Assembly (NCBI RefSeq): GCF_030540825.1
Contig: NZ_JAUOEO010000001.1
Coordinates: 4,415,001 to 4,479,000 of the forward strand
DNA: 64,000 nucleotides
Direction: 5' to 3'
Source of the DNA: Flavivirga spongiicola
GTDB lineage: Bacteria; Bacteroidota; Bacteroidia; Flavobacteriales; Flavobacteriaceae
Shown: one piece after another, positions 36,028 through 44,142 of the stretch
Numbering within the stretch: the first letter of the stretch is position 1
How the letters are laid out: every line of letters begins with the position of its first letter
Program-made: the position numbers and the translations under genes
Notes under the pieces: model-generated
Told to the model about the DNA's origin: nothing
The model's input: only the letters and a program-made list of their open reading frames with translations
Databases searched by the model: none

Positions 36028-37261
36028 CAAAACACACATTCTATTTTATATCATTTGCCAGTTCTGTATTGGTCAAATAGTACTTTCGCAAACAACAACA
36101 AATAGTTTATCATCATCACCTTATTCTCTTTACGGGTTAGGGATATCTAATGAGTTAAATACAGGAAAAACAAATGCCCTTGGTAACACTGGTTTTGCAA
36201 TGCCATCAACGTATTCGATAAATAACTTAAATCCAGCATCTTTTGGAGCTATTCCTGAAGGAAGTTTTTTATATGATATTGGCATTAAGGTACAGAAAGA
36301 AACACTTTATGAAGATGGTATCAAAGAATTTCGCTATAACGGAAACTTTTCAAATTTCAGCATAGCATTTCCATTATCAAAAAAATCGGGTTTAGGCATC
36401 ACCCTGATTCCGTTTACTAATGTAGGCTATATAGTATCTGGCTTGGAAAAATCAATTGATGGATCTACAGATACATTTTTAGCAAATATAACTGGCTCTG
36501 GAGGGCTAAATGACATCCAATTAAATTATGGGTATAAAGTAAATAATAAACTCAGACTCGGACTTAAAGGTTCCTACTTATTTGGAACCATAAAAGAGGA
36601 AGAAACCGATTTTATTGGTAACAATATTTTAAACATATCTGAAGAGAATTTTTATAATGGTTTTCGTTTAAGCACAGGAGTACAATATGATATAAATAAT
36701 AAAGTCTCTATTGGAGGTATTGTTAATTTCCCTACAACCCTAAATGGCAATCAAACAAGAACTGTTATTGGAGGTGTTGAGCCTGTTGAAGAAGAAAATA
36801 GTTTAGATGCTTTTAAATTACCTTTAGAAGTAGGCTTAGGGTTACACACAAAGTTAAATGATAAATTGTTCTTGAATCTTGATTATAAAAAGAGTTTTTG
36901 GGATAATACCGATCAGAGTGATTTAATAGGTGATTACGTAGATCAAGATTTTATTGGTTTTGGCTCAGAATTCACTCCCGAAAAAAGCAGTCTTAAATAT
37001 TGGAATCGAATAAATTATAGAGCAGGCTTTAGTATGGATAATGGAAATTTAGCAATTAAAAATAATAGAATTACTAATTACAGTATTAATTTAGGATTAG
37101 GACTCCCTACTGGTGGTCGAAGACACTCTATGATAAATTTAGGCTATTCGTATGGGCAAAAGGGGCAAGTCTCAAATGGTTTAATTAAAGAAAATTACCA
37201 TACACTAACTCTAAATTTTAGTCTAGAAGATTTATGGTTTCAGAAAAGAAAATATAATTAA
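36020..37261 (+). CDS. Outer-membrane beta-barrel protein, FadL/porin-like, function unknown
   Basis: 413 residues with a signal peptide ending ...QIVLSQ. The mature start SSSPYSLYGLGISNELNTG, followed by ALGNTGFAMPSTYSINNLNP, is typical of Bacteroidota proteins that resemble FadL-type barrels. In these an Asn-Pro-Ala hatch motif (NNLNPASFGAIPEGS) precedes alternating amphipathic strands such as GIGIT/LGLKGSYLFG and KLFLNLDYKKSFWDNT. It overlaps the DUF4270 gene by 8 bp, and the stop lies 22 bp from the convergent LytTR gene. No substrate can be named. The likely role is a transport or assembly partner of the DUF4270 lipoprotein. Confidence 0.8.
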   Translation: MTNKTHILFYIICQFCIGQIVLSQTTTNSLSSSPYSLYGLGISNELNTGKTNALGNTGFAMPSTYSINNLNPASFGAIPEGSFLYDIGIKVQKETLYEDGIKEFRYNGNFSNFSIAFPLSKKSGLGITLIPFTNVGYIVSGLEKSIDGSTDTFLANITGSGGLNDIQLNYGYKVNNKLRLGLKGSYLFGTIKEEETDFIGNNILNISEENFYNGFRLSTGVQYDINNKVSIGGIVNFPTTLNGNQTRTVIGGVEPVEEENSLDAFKLPLEVGLGLHTKLNDKLFLNLDYKKSFWDNTDQSDLIGDYVDQDFIGFGSEFTPEKSSLKYWNRINYRAGFSMDNGNLAIKNNRITNYSINLGLGLPTGGRRHSMINLGYSYGQKGQVSNGLIKENYHTLTLNFSLEDLWFQKRKYN

Positions 37262-37283
37262 GTTTTTCGACGCCGTATAAAAG

Positions 37284-38009
37284 CTAAACTTTAAGCCGTA
37301 TTACAACTTCTTCTTTATATGTTTCTCCAATAGGTATGCGTTTGTCTCCTACAACAACCTTAGTTTTTTGTAAAGCTCTAATCGCATTTATATTTATAAT
37401 ATATGAGCGATGTACACGCATAAAATTTTCAGGAAGTTTGTCTAAAATACTTTTGAAACTTGATAGGGTCAATAAAGCCTTAGAATTATCCTTTTGGTAA
37501 ATTTTAATATAGTCTTTTAAACCTTCAATATACTGTATATCTTGTACATCTACTTTAATATTTTCGTATTCGGATTTTACAAAAATAAAATCATTCTGAG
37601 GAATGACTTCTTGTTGACTCAAAGTAGAAGATATTCTACCAGAAATGGTATTCTCTAATGCATTCTTTTCTTTAGCCCTTGAAACAGCTTTTAGAAATCG
37701 ATGAAACGGAATAGGTTTTACTAAATAATCGGTTGCGTTTAAGTTAAACCCTTCTAAAGCATGTTGTGGACTGGCTGTAGTAAAAATGAATTGCGGCATG
37801 TTTTCTATGGTTTTAACCAAATCTAACCCGGTTAAATTAGGCATTTCTATGTCTAAAAACACTAAATCTACTTGGTGCTTGTTAAGGATGGTAATGGCTT
37901 CTAATGGATTGTTACATTTAGCAACAATCTCTAAACTACAAATTTGGTTAACATAGGATTCTATAACGTCTACTGCTAACGGTTCATCATCTATTATTAC
38001 GCACTTCAT
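37284..38009 (-). CDS. LytTR-family response regulator
   Basis: 241 residues: receiver (~1-120) with a complete phosphorylation pocket (Asp7, Asp8, Asp53 in VFLDIEMP, Lys98 in YLVKP), and a LytTR DNA-binding domain (~140-241, YIEGLKDYIKIYQKDNSKAL ... FMRVHRSYIININAIRALQ). It is 12 bp downstream of a LytS-type kinase gene and is its cognate partner. It is a close paralogue of the regulator at 32172-32894, colinear over the whole length. Both probably derive from one duplication and may share DNA targets. Convergent with the outer-membrane barrel gene. Confidence 0.95.
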   Translation of the reverse strand: MKCVIIDDEPLAVDVIESYVNQICSLEIVAKCNNPLEAITILNKHQVDLVFLDIEMPNLTGLDLVKTIENMPQFIFTTASPQHALEGFNLNATDYLVKPIPFHRFLKAVSRAKEKNALENTISGRISSTLSQQEVIPQNDFIFVKSEYENIKVDVQDIQYIEGLKDYIKIYQKDNSKALLTLSSFKSILDKLPENFMRVHRSYIININAIRALQKTKVVVGDKRIPIGETYKEEVVIRLKV

Positions 38010-38021
38010 CTTATATAAGTT

Positions 38022-39014
38022 TTAATTCAATTTTAATTTTAAATCAACAATAAATTTATCATCGTTTTCTCCTGTAGTTAGCCAATACTTTTCAGGATAT
38101 AACAACTGCAAACGATCTTTAGTATTTTGCATTCCAATTCCAGAGTTTTCACTGTTTTTAGTTCTATTTCCTATTAAATTTAAACATTTAAACTGCAGTT
38201 CATTATCCTTAACACTAATATCAATTTTCACTTCGGTATTACCATTAAAGTCGGTTCCATATTTAAAAGCGTTTTCTATATAAGATATAAATAATAGGGG
38301 CCTAATCTTTTGAGTTGAAACCGTTCCATGAATATTGGTTTTCACATTTTCGTTTTTGGCGATTCGTAAACGCTGTAGTTTTATATAATTTTCTATATAG
38401 GTTAATTCTTCTTTTAACAACACGAAATCATCATTTGACGTATATAGCATATAGCGCATAAGTTCCGATAACATAATAACTGCTTCCGGTGCATCATTCG
38501 AGTTTTTTACTGTAAGTGAATAAATACTATTTAACGAATTAAACAAAAAATGAGGGTTTATCTGGTTTTTAAGTGCTTCTAATTCCGAAACATTTTTTTG
38601 AGCTTCGATATCCTTTTTGACAGTGTCGTTTCTTATCCATTCTTCATATATTTTAATGGCTGTTCCTAGTACTAAGAACATTAAAGAATATACAACAGGT
38701 AAAGATTTTCTGCCTTTAAAACTAGACATTTCTTCAGGAAAAGGCAGCAGTTTAATAAAAAGCAAGTAAGAAGCAATTAGTATGATAAAAATCGAACCAA
38801 AATATGCGATTTTTCTCTTTTTTAATAATAAGAATGGAACGAGTATGATATAATTGACATAGAAAAAGAACAGGTTAGCGCTCATTCTGTAAAAAAACAT
38901 TTTCGAAATTTTATTTTCTTCTGTATACAGTTGAATTGAAATAACAAAAATTAATACGGTCCATATTAATACATGGATTAAGAATTGGTTTTTATTTTTT
39001 TTGGTTTCTGTCAA
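38022..39014 (-). CDS. LytS-like sensor histidine kinase (His_kinase family)
   Basis: 330 residues. Three or four membrane helices occupy residues ~12-120 with almost no extracytoplasmic domain. A short linker helix leads to the His_kinase domain of PF06580 type. The phospho-accepting His155 is in NQINPHFLFNSLNSIYSL, the N box is FISYIENAFKYGTD, and the glycine box is NSGIGMQNTKDRLQLLYP. Kinases of this form sense at or within the membrane and usually partner LytTR regulators, as here (12-bp gap). It may also serve the orphan LytTR protein 5 kb away, which has no kinase of its own. Confidence 0.94.
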   Translation of the reverse strand: MTETKKNKNQFLIHVLIWTVLIFVISIQLYTEENKISKMFFYRMSANLFFFYVNYIILVPFLLLKKRKIAYFGSIFIILIASYLLFIKLLPFPEEMSSFKGRKSLPVVYSLMFLVLGTAIKIYEEWIRNDTVKKDIEAQKNVSELEALKNQINPHFLFNSLNSIYSLTVKNSNDAPEAVIMLSELMRYMLYTSNDDFVLLKEELTYIENYIKLQRLRIAKNENVKTNIHGTVSTQKIRPLLFISYIENAFKYGTDFNGNTEVKIDISVKDNELQFKCLNLIGNRTKNSENSGIGMQNTKDRLQLLYPEKYWLTTGENDDKFIVDLKLKLN

Positions 39015-39761
39015 ACTTAATCTTTATAATTAATTTATCGGATATATTGTATTTGCGAAATTTCAATTCTAAAAATTCCTTTAGGAAGTTATCCGCCAAA
39101 AATCTTAATAAAAAACATATTACCTTTATGAATTAACACTTTGTTCACTATCTTTTTTAAAAAAATTAAGAGTTTATGGGGTTTTGAAGGTGTCATTTTA
39201 AGATTCAATTAGTATTTATATACCAATAAAGTTTATTATCCATAACGATGCTATGCAGCTCAAAAAAAACTTCTTATAAGAATACCTGCCAGCAGGCAGA
39301 AAACGACTATTTTTCGCTTCAATCAAAAAAACACATGTTTAGCTTGACTGGAGCGTCTAAACCACTTCAATATAGAGAGAGATTTAATTTTCTAAAAGAA
39401 AGATAGATGAATCGGGAAAATGATTCTATGAATATTGGTTTTATATCGACTAAATATGTTTCATTTAGCGATTATAGTACTCTAAATACAAGCTAAAGAG
39501 CCTTGAAATGAGTTTTTTCTTAAGACTTATTCCTATAATCTATTGTAATTATCAACTATGCACAGTACTTTGGAGGTTGTACAGTGTCAATATGTTGTAA
39601 TATGTAATTATGGCTAAATCAATATAAAATAACATGAATCTTCAGAGTAAAAAACCGAATTTCTTCGTTAAAAATACTCGCCGTAACTAGGCTATGCCTA
39701 CGTTTTTTGCCTTGAACTTCAATTTTTTATTTTTAAATATTCTATGCCATTTTATATCGAC
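39015..39761. other. Intergenic region holding short inverted-repeat elements
   Basis: 747 bp without a recognisable gene. It holds the 5' region of the kinase gene, a small hairpin CTGCC-AGCA-GGCAG at 39286-39299 resembling short GC-rich repeats scattered in flavobacterial genomes (recollection, not searched), and a ~164-bp imperfect palindrome at 39608-39771. Confidence 0.6.
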
Positions 39762-39771
39762 TTAGCTATAA
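39608..39771. mobile_element. MITE-like ~164-bp imperfect palindrome
   Basis: The outer arms pair over ~30 bp: TTATGGCTAAATCAATATAA at 39608 against the complement of the end at 39771, with a few mismatches. Inner segments continue to pair (TAAAAAA-GAA-TTC spacing on both sides) down to a terminal hairpin TAGGC-TAT-GCCTA at 39688-39700. There is no coding capacity. The right arm enters the lactonase gene and supplies its last residues (Tyr-Ser-stop). It resembles dispersed intergenic palindromes of Flavobacteriaceae. Copies elsewhere in the genome cannot be seen here. Confidence 0.5.
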
Positions 39772-40754
39772 GGTTTCAACTTAACCCGCATTAATTTTGG
39801 ACCACAAGTAATATACAAGGTTTCTTCTTTATCATCTAAAACACAATTGGTATTAAATTCATTATTTAAAATAGTACCTAAGTGTTTACCTTCTGGATTT
39901 AAAATATAAACGCCTCCTGGACCAGTGGCAAATATAATTCCATGTTTATTAACCTTTAATCCATCTGGATGTCCCTTTTCTTTTGGGGCATTCCCAGTAG
40001 CATCAAAAAAAAGTCTTCCGTTTGAGATATGACCATTTTCATCCACATCGGCAGCTATCCAAATTGCATGTTTCCAATCTGCGTTTGCTATATATACTGT
40101 CTTTTCATCAGGAGAAAAGGCAATTCCATTGGGACTAGAAAGTGTATCTGTTACAACTTGTACGTTCCCTTTAGGAGTAATGTGATAAACGGCTGCTTTT
40201 AAACCACCTTCCTTAACCGGAGGTGGATCAGACATAATCATATTTCCATTCGAATGAAAAGCGGCATCATTGGTGTTATTAAATCGAACTCCGTTATAAT
40301 TATCAACAAAAATGCTAAAATCATTTGTAGGTCTATCCAATGAACTATTCATTTTTACAGCTTGTCCATGACCATATTGTAAGATAACCAATTTATCATT
40401 ATTATCGACCAAAAGTGCACTTGGCCCCGGTCTATCTGGATTGGCATCCTTCATATCAAGGTATAAGGTAACACTATCCTTTTCAGTCCACTGGTATATT
40501 TTTTGATGGCCAACATCTGTATAGATCAATTTTTGCTCATCTTTAAGCCATATAGGCCCTTCTGACCACTTGTGTCCTGTTGAAAGAATTTCAATAACTG
40601 CATTAAGTGAAATAACGTCGTCTAATTGTTTATCAAGTCTTTCAATTTTACCAACCGTTTGAAACGTTTTTGTTTTTGCCTTTTCTTGCTTAGCACAAGA
40701 AAACATAAGTATCGATATTAGAAATAGTCTTAAAGTTTTACTTAATGTATACAT
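39762..40754 (-). CDS. SMP-30/gluconolactonase-family lipoprotein
   Basis: 330 residues with a lipoprotein-like signal (FLISILMFSCAK, Cys ~20), so probably periplasmic and membrane-anchored. The body is a six-bladed SMP-30/gluconolactonase propeller. It shows the opening E-G-P-x-W motif (KWSEGPIWLKDEQKLIYTDV), Asn in FNNTNDAAFHSNGN, SSPNGIAFSPDEKTVYIAN with the metal-site Asn, and GHPDGLKVNKHGIIFATGPG with the catalytic-type Asp. These metal-ligand positions (Glu, Asn, Asp) fit hydrolysis of a sugar lactone. It is the last gene of a six-gene operon, 3 bp after an inositol-dehydrogenase-like gene. That enzyme could make the lactone this one opens. A palindromic element forms its 3' end. Confidence 0.9.
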   Translation of the reverse strand: MYTLSKTLRLFLISILMFSCAKQEKAKTKTFQTVGKIERLDKQLDDVISLNAVIEILSTGHKWSEGPIWLKDEQKLIYTDVGHQKIYQWTEKDSVTLYLDMKDANPDRPGPSALLVDNNDKLVILQYGHGQAVKMNSSLDRPTNDFSIFVDNYNGVRFNNTNDAAFHSNGNMIMSDPPPVKEGGLKAAVYHITPKGNVQVVTDTLSSPNGIAFSPDEKTVYIANADWKHAIWIAADVDENGHISNGRLFFDATGNAPKEKGHPDGLKVNKHGIIFATGPGGVYILNPEGKHLGTILNNEFNTNCVLDDKEETLYITCGPKLMRVKLKPYS

Positions 40755-40757
40755 TTG

Positions 40758-41768
40758 CTATTTAATTTTTATACTATTAACTTTTATTGATCGATTTTCT
40801 ATTAGAGATCTATTTGCCGCTTCTGCTATTATCATAGCTTTAAGTCCATCTTCTCCAGAAACTGGCATTGATTTATTATTCTTTAGGGTGTCAACAAAAC
40901 ATTTCATTTCTTCAAGATACGAAGCTTCATATCTATCCATGAAAAAATCCAAATGACGATCAGATTTTGTTCCGGATTCTGTTAATATGTTTAAATCACT
41001 TTTCAAAGGATTCTCAACCTTTATAACACCTTTAGAGCCAAATACTTCCAAACGTTGATCATAGCCATATTTTGCTTCACGACTATTCTCTATGGTAGCC
41101 ATAGCACCATTTTCAAATTTTAATAAAACGGTAGCACTATCAATGTCTCCTGCATCACCAATAGCAGAATTAACCAAACAATCACCATAGGCAAAAACTT
41201 CAACAACTTCACATCCCATTATAAATCGGGCCATATCAAAATCATGGATGGTCATATCTTTAAACAAGCCTCCTGAATTTTTAATGTAAGATATAGGAGG
41301 TGGCTGAGGGTCTCTACTAATTATATGAAGATTGCGTAAGCATCCTATTGTATCCTTAGATATTTCATCTTTTACCTTCGAAAAATTCTTATCAAATCTT
41401 TGATTAAACCCAATCATTATTGGAACGTTCAATTCTGAAATTACAGATATTGTTTCACTTGCTTTTTCGAGAGACATATCAATTGGCTTCTCGCAAAATA
41501 TTGCTTTTCCAGCTTTAGCAGATTTTATTGCATATTCAGAATGCGTGCTGCTAGGAGAGCTTATAACTACAGCATCTATTTCTGGATTCTCAATAATAGC
41601 ATTTATATTATTAGAAACATTTTTAATATCATTATTTAAGGCAAATTTCTGCCCCTCATCTCCAGGATTCACTACCGAAAGTACTTCAACACCTTTAATT
41701 TTCCTAGAAAGATTCTCTAGGTGAATCTTTCCCATTCTTCCTATTCCAATAATTCCAATTTTAATCAT
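40758..41768 (-). CDS. Gfo/Idh/MocA-family oxidoreductase, inositol 2-dehydrogenase-like
   Basis: 336 residues and cytoplasmic, with no signal peptide. The Rossmann motif GIIGIGRMGKIH is at residues 5-16. The EKP motif (residues 93-95, FCEKPIDMSL) carries the catalytic lysine Lys94. FKDMTIHDFDMARF gives Asp171 and His175, the same triad as Lys97/Asp172/His176 of Bacillus inositol dehydrogenase. Residues ~125-330 are the mixed beta-sheet substrate domain. It oxidises a cyclic polyol or sugar with NAD(P)+, and the exact substrate is uncertain. The neighbours are otherwise exported, so this would act on a substrate already taken up, or the lactonase acts in a separate step. Gap to the upstream gene is 27 bp and to the downstream gene 3 bp. 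Confidence 0.9.
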   Translation of the reverse strand: MIKIGIIGIGRMGKIHLENLSRKIKGVEVLSVVNPGDEGQKFALNNDIKNVSNNINAIIENPEIDAVVISSPSSTHSEYAIKSAKAGKAIFCEKPIDMSLEKASETISVISELNVPIMIGFNQRFDKNFSKVKDEISKDTIGCLRNLHIISRDPQPPPISYIKNSGGLFKDMTIHDFDMARFIMGCEVVEVFAYGDCLVNSAIGDAGDIDSATVLLKFENGAMATIENSREAKYGYDQRLEVFGSKGVIKVENPLKSDLNILTESGTKSDRHLDFFMDRYEASYLEEMKCFVDTLKNNKSMPVSGEDGLKAMIIAEAANRSLIENRSIKVNSIKIK

Positions 41769-41795
41769 CTGTTTTTTTATTATTGCGGCTTATAA

Positions 41796-43193
41796 TTAAT
41801 CAAAACTAATTTTTAATTTTTCACTTCCCTTTTGTAGTTCGGACACTATTTCATTGGTTGCATTCGATTCGGAAAGATACAGTGTTCTTAAATGAGTAAG
41901 CTTTGGAATTACAGCTAAAAGTCCAATAGAAACTTCTGTATTAAATAGGTTTAGAGATTCTAAATTTTTTAATTTTTCCAGATGTACTAAACCGTTGTCA
42001 GAAATTTTATTTCCACTAAGGTTTAGTTTAATCAAGTTTTCCAGTCGTCCTATTTTTTCAAGATTACCATCGGTTACATTCGAATTGCTCATATTCAACC
42101 AAATCAATTGATCTTTTATTTGTAAGAGTGATTCTACACTATGCATTGTGAGTTTCTTTTCGCTCAAACTAAAATTTGCTTCCAAAAAATAATTATCCTT
42201 CATAAGTAGATTCAAAATAAAACCTTGATTGCTTAATGAATCTATAATTTCTTTTTTTGGGGATTGAACCATTTCTCTTAAGAAATTATTTTTGTCAAGA
42301 CCTAATTGTCTGCTAACATTATCTATCATTTCTTTATCAGGTTTTAATGCTGTAAAATAACCCCTTGACGGTGCATTGTTATTTATCCACCAACCAATAA
42401 AAGCAACTTCATCATCTGTTAATGGCCTTTTACCTTCTGTTGGCATAAAGTCGTCGTGAGTAGTAGGAAGTGTAATGCGTCTAAAAAGGTCACTTGAATT
42501 AGGGTCTCCAGGAATTATAGCTTCACCATTTTCTCCACCTTTCATTAAATATGAAAAACTTGTTAAATTAAGATCTCCTTTCTTTTTATCTTCATTATGG
42601 CAGCTTACACAACGATTATTCATTATAGGAGAAACCAAGTCCAGATAAACATCGGCAGAATCCAGAACGGTTACTTTTTTACGAGGAATAGCCTTTTTTG
42701 ATAAACCTGCTAATTGACGAACTGGATTAGGCGCATATTCTAATAAATAAGTAGATCCGTGTGTTAGGTTACCTCCCAAATGTCCTGTGTAAAAAATGGC
42801 AACAACGACTATAGTTACAAGTATTGATTTTCCATAAAACGGGATTTTTATTTGTTTTTTGGATATATAATAACAGGCTAATGAAAACAAAAGTACAGCA
42901 ACTCCGCTCCATTTATGCCAAAAAATAGTGTCTTCATTATAATCTCCAGATAACGAAAGAAAATAACCAAATAATACTGCGAAAAATGCTCCAATAACAC
43001 CAAGCCCCCATATATACTGGACAAAAGCCTTTATAGGTTCAAACTTTGTCCATTTTGTAGAAATTTCTGCAAGTCCTGCCAATAACAAAAAGCCTATAGG
43101 AAGATGAACAACCAAAGGGTGAATCCTTCCTAAAAACAAAATGATATCAGAAGGCGTGTCAGAATCAATATTGAGTAAAATATTTAGAACCAT
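41796..43193 (-). CDS. DUF2231 membrane protein with cytochrome c site and leucine-rich repeats
   Basis: 465 residues. The N-terminal four-helix DUF2231 domain (~15-150) has RIHPLVVHLPIGFLLLAGL and a His in FWHKWSG, possible haem-b ligands. A planctomycete-type cytochrome c motif follows (Cys195-Val-Ser-Cys198-His199, then KKGDLNLTSFSYLMKGGENG and HDDFMPTEGKRPLTDDEV). A C-terminal LRR segment runs over ~355-460 (LIWLNMSNSNVTDGNLEKIG, NLIKLNLSGNKISDNGLVHL). It is probably an inner-membrane electron-transfer subunit with a periplasmic cytochrome. Its cytochrome pattern is the same as in the PSD1 protein two genes upstream, suggesting shared redox work. It overlaps nothing, with 5 bp to the upstream gene. 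Confidence 0.88.
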   Translation of the reverse strand: MVLNILLNIDSDTPSDIILFLGRIHPLVVHLPIGFLLLAGLAEISTKWTKFEPIKAFVQYIWGLGVIGAFFAVLFGYFLSLSGDYNEDTIFWHKWSGVAVLLFSLACYYISKKQIKIPFYGKSILVTIVVVAIFYTGHLGGNLTHGSTYLLEYAPNPVRQLAGLSKKAIPRKKVTVLDSADVYLDLVSPIMNNRCVSCHNEDKKKGDLNLTSFSYLMKGGENGEAIIPGDPNSSDLFRRITLPTTHDDFMPTEGKRPLTDDEVAFIGWWINNNAPSRGYFTALKPDKEMIDNVSRQLGLDKNNFLREMVQSPKKEIIDSLSNQGFILNLLMKDNYFLEANFSLSEKKLTMHSVESLLQIKDQLIWLNMSNSNVTDGNLEKIGRLENLIKLNLSGNKISDNGLVHLEKLKNLESLNLFNTEVSIGLLAVIPKLTHLRTLYLSESNATNEIVSELQKGSEKLKISFD

Positions 43194-43198
43194 TTACT

Positions 43199-44122
43199 TT
43201 ATTTGAGCGGTGTTCCTTTAATTGGTTTACCATTCGTTGTTAATATTTGAAAATGATGTGCGCGATAATTATCATAAGTCCAAACCATATTTTTATCTGA
43301 GTCTAATTCAAATATCTTAATACCCTTTTGTGCACCATAACTCGCTATTACGGTATTCCCATTAGGCAATCTTTGTGCCCCACATGGATCTACTAAGGGG
43401 TTTTCTTCAAATAACGAATTATTAATTTCCCAAATTATTTTTCCATCAGAATCCAATTCAACTACTCTGTTTCCATGGGTTAACGTCACTAAGGTATTTC
43501 CATTTTTAGATCGAATAGCTGTAAATGGCCATGTCTGAGCTTCACGTCCTCCAAATGATTTATAATCAGTACTAAAAGTATTTACTATGGTCCCATCTGG
43601 TTTATATTCTTTAACTGCAAAGGCTAATAAATGAGGGACAAGATAATTACCATTCTTCAGTTTTCTTGCCATTCTAGTTTGCATATGAATATTGTCGGTT
43701 TCTGGTTGAAGTGGTATGCTTTTAACAACTTTTCCTTTTTTATTGATCTCAACAATTTTGGGTGCTGTTCCAGATTCAGTAATCATCGTGTTGCCATTAG
43801 AAAGTCGAACAGCAGTTCCTAATTCCATAGACGCTTCAGATTTTTTATAAGTAAGGATAACTTCTTTTTTCTTGTTGTATTCTCTAACTTCATCTCCCCA
43901 ACAAATTAGAATATTTCCATTTTTAAGTACATATCCATCTCTTGCTCCTACTTTTTTAGAATCCCAAACGACTTCTCCAGCCTCTCCTATAATACCCGTA
44001 AATTGCGGGCCAGCAATAAAGAAAGAATGACTAATACCCGATGCTGATTTCTGTGCCGATAAAAGTAATGGAGTGATTAAAAAAAGGTAAAGACTTAATT
44101 TTAAAATTGAATTTATTTTCAT
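43199..44122 (-). CDS. Exported PQQ-like beta-propeller protein
   Basis: 307 residues. Signal peptide (1-23, LSLYLFLITPLLLSAQ) and then repeated ~40-residue blades: GEVVWDSKKVGARDGYVLKN, LKNGNTMI/LSNGNTMITES, LKNGNYLVPHLLAF, SKNGNTLVTLTHGNRVVELD and LPNGNTVIASYGAQKGIKIF. The recurring L-x-N-G-N-T/I motif is shared by PQQ-like and arylsulfotransferase-like propellers. No haem or PQQ ligand is certain. It lies between the DUF1501 and DUF2231 genes in the operon (20 and 5 bp gaps), so it probably acts in the periplasm with the PSD1/DUF1501 pair, perhaps as a substrate-binding or enzyme module. The function is not established. Confidence 0.8.
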   Translation of the reverse strand: MKINSILKLSLYLFLITPLLLSAQKSASGISHSFFIAGPQFTGIIGEAGEVVWDSKKVGARDGYVLKNGNILICWGDEVREYNKKKEVILTYKKSEASMELGTAVRLSNGNTMITESGTAPKIVEINKKGKVVKSIPLQPETDNIHMQTRMARKLKNGNYLVPHLLAFAVKEYKPDGTIVNTFSTDYKSFGGREAQTWPFTAIRSKNGNTLVTLTHGNRVVELDSDGKIIWEINNSLFEENPLVDPCGAQRLPNGNTVIASYGAQKGIKIFELDSDKNMVWTYDNYRAHHFQILTTNGKPIKGTPLK

Positions 44123-44142
44123 TAGGTAAGTGTTTATTATTT

